From Solanum dulcamara (taxonomy: Eukaryota > Streptophyta > Magnoliopsida > Solanales > Solanaceae), in the NCBI RefSeq assembly GCF_947179165.1, contig NC_077239.1, positions 16,048,001-16,112,000 of the forward strand: a DNA stretch of 64,000 nt. The letters run 5' to 3'. Position 1 is the stretch's first letter. Each line of letters opens with the position of its first letter. Below the pieces are notes generated by a model, which searched no databases, had not been told where the DNA came from, and saw only the letters and a program-made list of their open reading frames with translations. This document shows positions 55,204-64,000 of the stretch, piece after piece. The position numbers were made by a program, and so were the translations under genes.

Positions 55204-56795
55204 TATTTCCAACAAGGAATTGTTCGAAGAGCTTCAAGACGTCAAGCTTCCATTGAATACCCAACAACGAAGTTTCTTCAAGCATCTATTCTAAGGTATG
55301 TAAGGTTATCTAACACATGGGTTGAGTCCACCCATGTGCCCTACTCTTGCTTTGAGGTTAGATGTTCATGAAAATAGAGTTTCTTGGTATAGTTTATATT
55401 TGTATGAACTTTGTCCCCTATTTATTTGACCCTATATGTGTTGATGTTGTTGAGCCAAGGAGTTCCCAAAATGAGCCTATATATGAATATGAGTTGATGA
55501 AGATGAGTTGTTAAATATGTTGTATTGATCTTCTTAACTATGTGGATTATGATAAAAGAGGTTAATTTCCTAAGAAGTGTTGCCTATTTTAGAGTGTGAT
55601 TTAAAGTCTTGAGTTGAGATGAGTCTCAAGGATTTCTCAAATAGATAGAGTAAATGATTGGTTATGTCTATATGTTGCTATAATTGTGCAATTAAATTTT
55701 TTTGAAGAGATGATTGAGATTAATCAGATAGTACGATTAGAAGAGATTCGATTGTGATAGAGTTTATGAGTTGACAAGGTTGTAATTAGACTTGTCGATA
55801 TGAGTTGATTGAGTTGATTGGATGGAGTTTTATGAGCATTGAGTCTTGGGAAGAGTATCGAGCACCAAATTGGGCAAAATTATAGTCCATACTCGAACCC
55901 AATACCTATGTTACCAAACGTAGGGGGGATTGAACGGTTAAAGTCCGATGCTTCCCCGAGAGTTTTGTCCTCACATTATAGGACTTGGTTGGATTAGATC
56001 CATGATTGATTGACTCATTCATGCCCTGGCAAAGTATGAACGGATGGGCCAACAACGTCAGCTTGTTGTACTGTCACTGGCTCATAAGTGATGGTTGTCG
56101 GTTAAGAGAAACTCCCAAATAGATCTTGATAGTACTCTGAGTCAGACTGAGTTAAATGATATGTGATTGGTCCCATCTAAATCATATTCTTGTTTAGACT
56201 TAGGACATTTAAGTGAGTTGTCTTGTATCTATATATATATATATGTGAGTTAAGATTCTGAGTTGAATGATTCTTCCTTGATGTTCATTGCATTCGGCCA
56301 TTTTACATACTCGTACATTCCATGTACTGACGCCATTTGGCCTGCATCGTTTCATGATGCAGAGACAGGTACTAGAGATCATCGACCGGCGCTCCGTTGA
56401 AGATCCACATACACTCCCAGCTAGTTGGTGAGTCCTCCTAGTTTCTGGAGGATGTTGAACCTTATTGTATAGTTTTGTTGTAGCTTCCTTTACTTTGATT
56501 TCTTGGTAGCCATGGGCTTGTCATTGGCACCTTTTAGACTTTGATAGAGGCTTCATAGACTGGAGTGTGGGGAGGTTGAATGGTTATTGTGAGGAGTTTT
56601 ATTATATTTATTTTGTCGAGTTAAACATGTATGGCCTTCGGCCCCCATATTGTGAATAGTATTTCATTAATTGAGTTCTACTAAGATAATGTGATAGAAC
56701 GAATGTGTGACTAGACCAGGTGGTTCGCTTGGAGGTCAGAAATGGCCTTCGGGTGCCGGTTACGTCTAGGGTACCCTCCTGGGGTATAACAAACA

Positions 56796-56807
56796 TGGTA
56801 TCAGAGC
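56796..56807 (+). promoter_or_regulatory. Element F primer-binding site (initiator tRNA-Met)
   Basis: TGGTATCAGAGC, an exact match to the usual complement of the initiator tRNA-Met 3' end, four bases after the LTR. Confidence 0.93.
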
Positions 56808-57007
56808 ACAGAGTTCAAGTGTCCTAAGGAGTCTATGAAGCCGTGTCTAATAGAGTCTTGCTTATGGGTGTGTTGTGCACCACACTTATAATCAGGAGGC
56901 TATAAGACATTAGGAATTGTTTCACTTCTTTCATACTCTGAATTCGTGCGATAGAGTTAAACTCTTTAAACTTTCTTTCTAATTTATGCATTCATACGTT
57001 ACAAATA

Positions 57008-58240
57008 ATGTCTCTTAAACGTATGGCTAGCCAGAGAAATGTTGATAACGCAGAGATGCCCCAGTCAGAGGTACGCCCAGCAAGGGCCAGAGGCCGACCT
57101 GCGAGATATGCGGAGGCACCCCAAGTGCCTGATACTCCACCTGCACCCACGTTAGAGGCAGAATTTAGAGGGGCAATTGCAATGCTCACTCAACTAATGG
57201 CTGCCCAAAATGGTAACCAGAATTTGCCGACTATTAGCTCTAGTTCCCAAGAGTCATCTGCTGCCTCCAGAATTCAAGACTTTCTGAGAATGAATCCGCC
57301 GGCATTCACGGGTTCTAAGGTTGATGAAGATCTCCAAAATTTTATTGATGAGATATAGAAAATTCTGAAAGCTATGCATGCTACGGAAATTGAGGGGGTT
57401 AAGTTGGTGTCTTATCAACTCAAGGATATGGCAAACATCTAGTATAACCAATGGGAGCAAGGTAGGGGTGAGGATGTTGAACCTGCTAGGTGGGATGAAT
57501 TTGAGGGAGCCTTTCTTGACCACTTCTTTCCCTGAGAATTGAGGGAAGCAAAGGTGGAGGAGTTTGTAAATTTGAAATAGGAAGGCATGACAGTTAAGGA
57601 GTATGGCCTGAAGTTTATCCAGCTGTCCAGGAATGCTCCAGAAATGATCCCAGATATGAGGTCAAAGATGAGGAAGTTCGTCTCTAGATTAGGGAGGCAT
57701 GTGAAGAAGGAGTGCAAAGCAGAATTACTGATCTCGGATATGGATATTTCCAGATTAATGGTGTATGATCAACAGGTAGAGGAGGAGAAAAGAAAGGACA
57801 GAGAAGAGCACTTGAGCAAGAAGGAAAAATCAGCGGGCCATGAGAATGAACAGAGGCAAAACAAGGGCAACAGGTCCTTCTTCCAGAAGAGGCCTCCCAA
57901 TTATGCCTCATCTACCGCAAGTGCACCTATGTCGCAGAACAGGTATGACTGGCAAGGACATAGTCGCCAGAATTTCAGCCCCTAGGGTTCTCAATCCCAG
58001 GCCAGTGTAAGTCAAGGTTCGAGGGGGAAGCCACCATGCGGCAAGTATGGTAGGCTCCACTTGGGAGAATGCAGAGAGGGAAAGGTTGGTTGTTATAAAT
58101 GCGGCCAAATAGACCATTTTCAGAAGGAGTGTCCGGCATGGGGGAACAGAACCCAGTTCACTACCACCGCACCGCCAGTTAAGGGTAATCAGAGGGGCAC
58201 TACTTCAGGTACGAGTGCAGGTACAAACTGCTTGTATGAC
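57008..58240 (+). pseudogene. Element F gag
   Basis: It has a basic N-terminus ('RPARARGRPARYAEAP'), the retrotransposon gag core (about 57280-57740), and a Lys/Glu/Gln-rich linker. A CCHC knuckle at 58091-58132 reads C-Y-K-C-G-Q-I-D-H-F-Q-K-E-C: the usual Gly before His is Asp (GGT to GAT would explain it). Stops lie at 57356, 57440, 57533, 57578 and 57983. Gag forms particles and packages RNA. Confidence 0.9.
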
Positions 58241-58249
58241 ATGGGTAGT

Positions 58250-58729
58250 CTCCAAGATCAAGAGAACTCTCCAAAAATCGTGATGGGTATGATTCGAGTC
58301 TCTTCTCTTGATTGTTATGTTTTGATAGATCTGGGTGCCACACTATCTTTTGTAACTCCTTACGTGGCTAGTAAGTTTAATAAAATCCCTGAATGTCTTA
58401 GTGAGCCTTTCTATGTAGCTACCTCTGTTGGTGATTCTATCATAGCTGAGAAAGTCTATAGAGATTGCATTGTGTCAATTCATCACAAAGATACTTTGGC
58501 TGACTTGGTTGAGTTAGACATGGTTGATTTTGATGTGATCCTTGGCATGGACTGGCTTTATGTCTGTTATGCCTCCATTGATTGTAGAACTCAGGTTGTC
58601 AAATTCAAATTCCCGAACGAAGCTGTTATAGAGTGGAGGGGTAGTCCTATTATGCCTAAGGGTAAGTTTATTTCATACCTTAGGGCCAAGAAGCTAATCT
58701 CAAAAGGGTGTTTTTATCACATTGTCTGA
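58250..58729 (+). pseudogene. Element F aspartic protease
   Basis: The active-site loop at 58328 reads D-L-G-A-T-L-S-F, where the family has D-S-G-A; Leu at this place should abolish or weaken activity. The 'DVILGMDWL' strand is at 58532-58558. A TGA at 58727 (a CGA position; E still reads an Arg codon there) separates protease from RT. Confidence 0.88.
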
Positions 58730-59671
58730 GTGAAAGATGACAGTATTGAGTCTCCATCCATTGAGTCGGTTCCGATTGTTAACGAGTTTGCGGATGTCTT
58801 TCCTGAAGATCTGCCTGGAGTCCCTCCTGATAGGGAGATTGACTTTAGGATCGATATTCTTCCTGATACCCAGCCTATCTCAATACCTCCATATAAAATA
58901 GCCCCAGCTGAGTTGAGAGAGTTGAAGGAGCAGTTGAAGGACTTATTAGATAAGGGATTTATTAGGCCGAGTGTCTCACCATGGGGAGCTCCGGTCCTAT
59001 TTGTTCGAAAGAAAGATGGGTCCCTTAGAATGTGTATTGACTACAGGCAGTTGAGTAAGGTCACCGTAAAGAACAAATACCCTCTCCCCAGAATAGATGA
59101 TTTATTTGATCAACTTCATGGTGCCACGTGTTTCTCTAAGATAGACTTGAGATCCGGTTACCATCAGTTGAAGGTGAGAGAATATGATATTCCGAAGACT
59201 GCTTTCCGGACTCGTTATGGCCACTTTGAATTTTTGGTCATGTCCTTTGGGTTGACAAATGCCCCCGTAGCTTTCATGGATCTCATGAACCGGGTGTTTA
59301 AACCATATCTTGATATATTTGTGATTATATTCATAGATGATATTCTGGTCTACTCCAAGAATGAAGAGGAGCACGCCTATCATCTTAGAGTCGTTTTACA
59401 AACTTTGAGGGACCGGGTATTGTATGCAAAGTTCTCAAAATGTGAATTTTGGCTTGCATCAGTGGCCTTCCTAGGCCACATTGTATCTGGAGATGGTATT
59501 CAGGTTGACGCTCAGAAGATTGAAGCTGTGAAGAATTGGCCCAGACCCACATCCCTGACGGAGATAAGAAGCTTCTTGGGTTTGGCTGGCTATTATCGAA
59601 GGTTTGTAGAGGGATTCTCATTCATATCATCACTATTGACTAAGCTGACTCAAAACAAGGCTAAGTTCTAA
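58730..59671 (+). pseudogene. Element F reverse transcriptase
   Basis: It is open for 313 codons. '[15 protein letters not shown]' comes near the start, '[16 protein letters not shown]' near 59005-59055, '[11 protein letters not shown]' near 59138-59170 and '[15 protein letters not shown]' near 59248-59290. The catalytic box F-I-D-D-I-L-V-Y-S is at 59329-59355, with both Asp present. The thumb segment '[16 protein letters not shown]' is near 59573-59620. Two adjacent stops at 59669-59674 (Q-W positions) end it. Confidence 0.93.
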
Positions 59672-59674
59672 TAG

Positions 59675-60310
59675 ACCGATGCTTGTGAGGAGAATTTCCA
59701 GAAATTGAAGGCCAAGCTAACCACTGCTCCTGTTCTGACCTTGCCCGATGGAACAGAGGGCTTTATGGTCTATTGTGATGCATCCAGAATTGGTTTGGGC
59801 TCTGTGTTGATGCAAAGAGGGAAGGTGATAGCCAATGCTTCAAGACAGCTTAAGGTTCATGAGAGGAATTACCCAACTCATGACCTTGAGCTGGCAGCGG
59901 TGGTGTTTGTGCTTAAAATTTGGCACCACTACTTGAATGGAGTGCATATTGATGTATTCACCGATCACAAGAGCTTACAATACGTCTTTAGCCAGAAAGA
60001 ACTCAACCTGAGGCAAAGAAGATGGCTTGAGCTACTCAAGGACTATGATATGAGCATCCTCTACCATCCAGGTAAAGCTAATGTTGTTGCTGATGCTCTT
60101 AGTAGGTTGTCTATGGGTAGCACTGCCCACGTGGAGGAAGGAAAGAGAGAATTGGCAAAGGAGGTACATAGATTAGCCCGATTGGGGGTTCATCTGGAAG
60201 AGAACAATGAAGGAGGAGTTACTGTTCAGGATGGGTCTACATCCTCACTTGTGGCAGAGGTAAAGGAGAAGAAATACCAAGATCCCATCCTCCTCCAATT
60301 GAAGGGAGTT
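59675..60310 (+). pseudogene. Element F RNase H
   Basis: It is open from 59675. '[15 protein letters not shown]' near 59771-59815 carries the first Asp. '[14 protein letters not shown]' near 59870-59910 carries the Glu, '[11 protein letters not shown]' near 59958-59990 the second Asp, and '[15 protein letters not shown]' near 60065-60110 the third. The domain looks intact in itself; it is followed by the linker to integrase. Confidence 0.92.
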
Positions 60311-61490
60311 GTTCACAAACAAGAGGTAATGGTTTTAACCAAAGGGGGAGATGGTGTGTTGAGGTACCAAAATAGATTGTGTGTGCCAGATGCCGATGAT
60401 GTTCGAGAGAGGATTATGTCCGAAGCGCATAGTTCTAGATACTCTATTCACTCTGGCTCCACAAAAATGTACCATGACTTGAGGGAAATCTATTAGTGGA
60501 GTAGAATGAAGAGAGATATTGTGGAATTCGTATCCAAGTGTCCAAATTGTCAACAGGTGAAGGTTGAGCATCAAAGGCCATGTGGTTTAGCTCAAAATAT
60601 AGAAATTCTGGAATGGAAGTAGGAAATGATCAACATGGACTTTATTACAGGTCTGCCGAGGTCTCAAGAGCAACACGATTCGATTTGGGTAATTGTGGAT
60701 AGGATGACGAAATCAGCTCACTTCCTAGCGGTTAAGACTACTGACACCGCAGAGGATTATGCAAAGTTGTACATTCGGGAGATCGTCAGACTGTATGGGG
60801 TCCCCTTGTCTATCATCTCAGACAAAGAAGCTCAATTCACTTCCCAATTTTGGAAATCCTTTCAGAGGGGATTAGGTTCGAAGGTGGATTTGAGTACATC
60901 CTTCCATCCCCAGACAGATGGTCAAGCAGAGCGCACTATTCAGACATTGGAAGATATGTTGAGGGCATGTGTGCTTGACTTCCAAGGAAATTGGGACGAT
61001 CACTTACCTCTCATAGAATTTGTATATAATAATAGCTATTATGCAAGCATTCAAATGGCTCCTTATGAAGCCTTATATGGAAGGAGGTGTAGATCGTCCA
61101 TTAGATGGTTCAAAGTTGGTGAAGCCGAGTTGATTGGACCCGATTTTGTTCATCAAGACATGAAGAAAGTCTGGGTCATTTGAGAGAGGCTAAAGACAGC
61201 CCAGAGCCGCCAACAATCTTACACTGATATGAGGAGGAGAGACTTAGAGTTTGAGGTGGGTGATTGGGTATACTTGAAAGTGTCACCCATGAAGGGCGTC
61301 ATGAGGTTTGGAAAGAAGGGGAAACTTAGTCCTCAATATATTGGTCCTTACCAAATTTTGAGGCGGATTGGGAGTGTTGCTTATGAGTTGGAGTTATCCT
61401 CGGAGTTAGCTTCTATTCATCCGGTATTCCACATTTCGATATTGAAGAAGTGCTTAGGCGATCATTCGTTGGTAGTCCCCATTGATAGTA
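60310..61490 (+). pseudogene. Element F integrase
   Basis: The zinc domain has His near 60428 and 60449, and Cys at 60539 and 60548 (C-P-N-C), with stops at 60494 and 60620. The catalytic core has Asp 60698 (VDRMTKS), Asp 60821 (IISDKEAQF) and Glu 60929 (DGQAERT). The spacing between the last two is 35 residues, the D-D(35)E pattern. After a TGA at 61181 the C-terminal GPY-type segment 'GKLSPQYIGPYQILRRIG' is at 61318-61371. Confidence 0.93.
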
Positions 61491-61738
61491 TTGGAGTTAA
61501 GGATAGCTTATCCTATGAAGAGGTTCCGGTCTAAATTCTTGATCGCCAAATTCGCAAATTGAGAAATAAATAGGTCGCCTAAGTCAAGATCCTGTGGAAG
61601 AATCAATTCGTTGAGAAAGCCACATGGGAAGCGGAGGAAGCCATGAAATCTAAATATCCACATCTATTCATGCCTACCAAGGAGAATATTAAAGGTAATG
61701 TCCATTTCCTTGACATTGAATTTATTTGTGCATTTTGA
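61490..61738 (+). pseudogene. Element F chromodomain-like tail
   Basis: 'DSLSYEEVPV', a stop at 61532, 'ILDRQIRKLRNK', stops at 61571 and 61580, then 'VKILWKNQFVEKATWEAEEA' and 'KYPHLF' up to about 61669 match the group II-like chromodomain tail of this clade, which is thought to guide integration to heterochromatin. The frame ends at TGA 61736-61738. Confidence 0.82.
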
Positions 61739-61850
61739 GTCTTGATTGATAATTGATTGAGAATTTGATTGATTGAATGACTGAGTCTTGATTGTGATTT
61801 GCACCCCGAGTCTATTCTTGATTTATCATCATTCGAGGAAAAATGATCCC
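61739..61850 (+). other. Element F 3' untranslated stretch
   Basis: A short non-coding stretch with repeats of 'gattgatt/gattgaat' between the gag-pol stop and the polypurine tract. Confidence 0.6.
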
Positions 61851-61863
61851 AATGGGGAGATAA
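61851..61863 (+). promoter_or_regulatory. Element F polypurine tract
   Basis: aatggggagataa lies immediately before TGTAACACCCC of the 3' LTR. Confidence 0.88.
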
Positions 61864-64000
61864 TGTAACACCCCTCAAAAATTTTCCCTAAGATTCGGAC
61901 CTTTCTTGTACACGTGTAGGGTCGATCGTATTTATTTCGAAGTATGTGCTTGAGTTAAGACGAGTCCTTGAGAAATTGAAGAGTGTTTGAGGTGATGTGG
62001 GGTCACAGAGGACCCCAAGGACCAAGCCAAGTCCAAAAGGTTCATCGTGGCTAAGTTTTAGGATGCGTTCGTGTATAGGGTCGACTTCTAATGACCCTAT
62101 CTTTTGAAAAACGACAATCTGGGTGGCCCACGACCCATCAAATTAAAGGTCTTCGAGTCTTCTTTCCAACGCCACAAAGAATGTAATTTTTGGAGTTCAG
62201 AGTCAAAACATATGTCAATCCTAAGGTGAACTATCACAACAGGGATTTTCAGGCCTGGGTTGCATTTGATGGAAAATTGGGCTTGGCGCCTCAGTGGCGC
62301 GACGCGCCACTATCGTGCCAGAAACATGCCTCAGTAGTTTGGGCTCTGGTGCGGCGCGCCACAAAAAGGTGTGCAGGGTTTTTCAAGCCAATTCCCAGAA
62401 CCCAGAAACTTTAGCCTTGGCGCTATAAGGGCGCGACGCGCCACTATCGCACCAAGAATATGCCTCTGTAGTTTAGTCCTTGGCGCAGTGCGCCACTATG
62501 AGGTATGTAGGTTTTTAGGCGTAATTGTCCTGGCGCTGCAAGGGCGCGATGTGCCACTATCGCACCAAGTGCATTTTCGCCTATTTTTCAGAACTTTTAA
62601 GAAGGGGCGATTTGGGAATCGTCCCAAATTATATATGTATCAGCCTTAGCATATTTTGGGATCATTTTCAATCCCTCACTCTCTCTCTAAAAGCCCTAGA
62701 AACCTCTCTCTCTCTCTTCTTCTTCTTCTTCTTCTTCTTCTCCATTTCCAACAAGGAATTGTTCCAAGAGCTTCAAGACCTCAAGCTTCCATTGAATACC
62801 CAACAACAAAGTTTCTTCATGCATCTATTCTAAGGTATGTAAGTCTATCTAAAACATGGATTGAGTCCACCCATGTGCCCTACTCTTGCTATGAGGTTAG
62901 ATGTTTATGAAAATAGAGTTTCTTGGTATAGTTTATATTTATATGAACTTTGTACCCTATTTATTTGAGCCTATATATGAATATGAGTTGATGAATATGA
63001 GTTGTTAAATATGTTTTATTAATCTTCTTAACTATGTGGATTATGATAAAAGAGGTTAATTTCCTAAGAAGTGTTGCCTATTTTAGAGTGTGATTTAAAG
63101 TCTTGAGTTGAGATGAGTTTCAAGGATTTCTCAAATGGATAAAGTAAATGATTGGTTATGTCTATATGTTGCTATAATTGTGCAATTAAATATTTTTGAA
63201 GAGATGATTGAGATTAATCGGATAGTACGATTGGAAGAGATTCGATTGTGATAGAGTTTATGAGTTGATAAGGTTGTAATTAGACTTGTCGATATGAGTT
63301 GATTGAGTTGATTGGATGGAGTTTTATGAGCATTGAGTCTTGGAAGGAGTATCGAGCATCGAATTGGGCAAGAGTATAGTCCATACTCGAACCCAATACC
63401 TATGTTGCCAAACGTAGGGAGGATTGAACCGTTAAAGTCGGATGCTTCTCCGAGAGTTTTGTCCTGACATTATAGGACTTGGTTGGATTAGATCCATGAT
63501 TGATTGACTCGTTCATGCCCTGTAAAAGTATGAACGGATGCGGAAACAACGTCAGCTTGTTATACTGTCACTGGCCCATAAGTGATGGTTGTCGGTTAAG
63601 AGAAACTCCCAGATAGATCTTGATAGTACTCTGAGTCAGACTGAGTTAAATAATATGTGATTGGTCCAGTCTAAATCATATTCTTGTTTAGACTTAGGAC
63701 ATTTGAGTGAGTTGTCTTGTATATATATATATATGTGTGAGTTGAGATTCTGAGTTGAATGATTCTTCTTTGATGTTCATTGCATTCGGCCATTTTACAT
63801 ACTCGTACATTCCATTTACTGATGCCATTTGGCCTGCATCGTTTCATGATGCAGAGATAGGTACTAGAGATCATCGACCGGCACTCCGTTGAAGATCCAC
63901 ATACACTCCCAGCTAGTTGGTGAGTCCTCCTAGTTTCTGGAGGATGTTGAACCTTATTGTATAGTTTTGTTGTAGCTTCCTTTACTTTGATTTATTGGTA
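61864..64000 (+). repeat. Element F 3' LTR (cut by window edge)
   Basis: It is a direct repeat of 54372 onwards, reaching the position matching about 56510 of the 5' LTR. It has about 50 bp (62087-62136) missing from the 5' copy, and lacks about 45 bp (55432-55476 of the 5' copy). GC-rich units lie at 62283-62570, and the pyrimidine microsatellite at 62703-62742. Confidence 0.93.
62703..62742 (+). repeat. (CT)n(CTT)n microsatellite in F 3' LTR
   Basis: Counterpart of 55161-55203, with fewer CT units. Confidence 0.9.

Larger units (their letters stand above)
54372..56791 (+). repeat. Element F 5' LTR
   Basis: It runs from TGTAACACCCC to ...GGGGTATAACA (about 2.42 kb; the end could also be 56795). 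It contains a GC-rich tandem unit region (54741-55030), a CT/CTT microsatellite (55161-55203) and the 'catactcgtacattcca' block near 56308. Relative to the 3' LTR it lacks about 50 bp near 54589 and keeps about 45 bp near 55432-55476 that the 3' LTR has lost. Confidence 0.93.
57008..61738 (+). pseudogene. Element F gag-pol polyprotein: one frame, 14 in-frame stops
   Basis: From ATG 57008 to TGA 61736-61738 the same frame carries gag, protease, RT, RNase H, integrase and chromodomain-like tail: 1,576 codons, a normal length for this clade. All open blocks share frame, so there is no net indel. Stops lie at 57356, 57440, 57533, 57578, 57983, 58727, 59669, 59672, 60494, 60620, 61181, 61532, 61571 and 61580. 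By comparison with A, D, E and clade consensus, the first twelve come from TGG, CGA or CAR codons by G-to-A or C-to-T change. It cannot make a full polyprotein. Confidence 0.93.
54372..64000 (+). mobile_element. Element F: Ty3/Gypsy chromovirus (Tekay/Del-like), 3' end beyond window
   Basis: It has a 5' LTR (54372-56791), primer-binding site, one-frame gag-pol (57008-61738), polypurine tract and 3' LTR (61864 onwards, cut by the window). It is the best-preserved element here. The right target duplication is outside the window; the left candidate is ATTTC (54367-54371). It is inserted in the pararetrovirus coat-protein relic. Same family as the much older element A. Confidence 0.93.

Noticed and set aside
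54814..55371. Plus-strand open stretches of 85-103 codons in F LTRs (also 62371-62910)
   Set aside because: They span GC-rich dyad units and the CT/CTT microsatellite and recur in both LTRs; low-complexity translation without protein features.
56796..56807. A tRNA gene at the TGGTATCAGAGC sites
   Set aside because: Only 12 bases matching the tRNA 3' complement are present, next to an LTR; this is a primer-binding site.

Overview
This window looks like gene-free plant heterochromatin, probably from a nightshade-family (Solanaceae) nuclear genome. The evidence is a stack of Ty3/Gypsy LTR retrotransposons with chromodomain-type pol ends (Tekay/Del-like chromoviruses), long LTRs of about 2-3.4 kb, primer-binding sites complementary to initiator tRNA-Met, and a solendovirus-like endogenous pararetrovirus of the kind known from tobacco and tomato. 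The family assignment is inference. I found no intact host gene and no tRNA gene.

Layout, left to right. Element A (1-6836, +) is a decayed gag-pol with its 3' LTR; its 5' end lies outside the window. Element D (+) begins at 6842, directly after A, but its 5' LTR is split into three pieces (6842-6925, 20651-21495, 30299-30731). Two insertions separate the pieces. The first is a minus-strand solo LTR H (6926-9730 plus 20551-20650), flanked by the target duplication CCTAC, which was itself entered by complete element B (9731-20545; target duplication CATGC; 3.4-kb LTRs). The second is complete element C (21496-30298; target duplication ATTTT; 2.1-kb LTRs). The decayed D gag-pol follows at 30898-35420, and its 3' LTR starts at 35654 and is cut at 36619 by element E. 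Reading the nesting gives the order A, D, then H and C, then B last on that branch.

From 36619 to 48240 the sequence is more broken: E has a 5' LTR (36619-39354) and a gag-pol that stops abruptly near 42165. Then come fragments of the H/G-type LTR in both orientations, an unidentified coding relic (42903-43228), a plus-strand LTR G (from 44545), and the 5' end of a minus-strand Gypsy element J (47350-48240).

From about 48240 to 54371, on the minus strand, lies an AT-rich endogenous pararetrovirus. Its order is coat protein, movement protein, protease, reverse transcriptase/RNase H, transactivator-like protein, then an intergenic region with a TATA box. All reading frames are broken. Element F (54372 to beyond the right edge, +) has inserted into its coat-protein end.

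F is the best-preserved element: 5' LTR, primer-binding site, a single 1,576-codon gag-pol frame with no frameshift but 14 in-frame stops, polypurine tract, and most of the 3' LTR. At least 12 of the 14 stops are explained by C-to-T or G-to-A transitions.

The most unusual content is in the related elements B and C. Both carry an antisense 5S rRNA-derived segment of about 115 bp in the internal region just upstream of the integrase relic. C also contains a second, tandemly duplicated copy of the surrounding region without the 5S segment.
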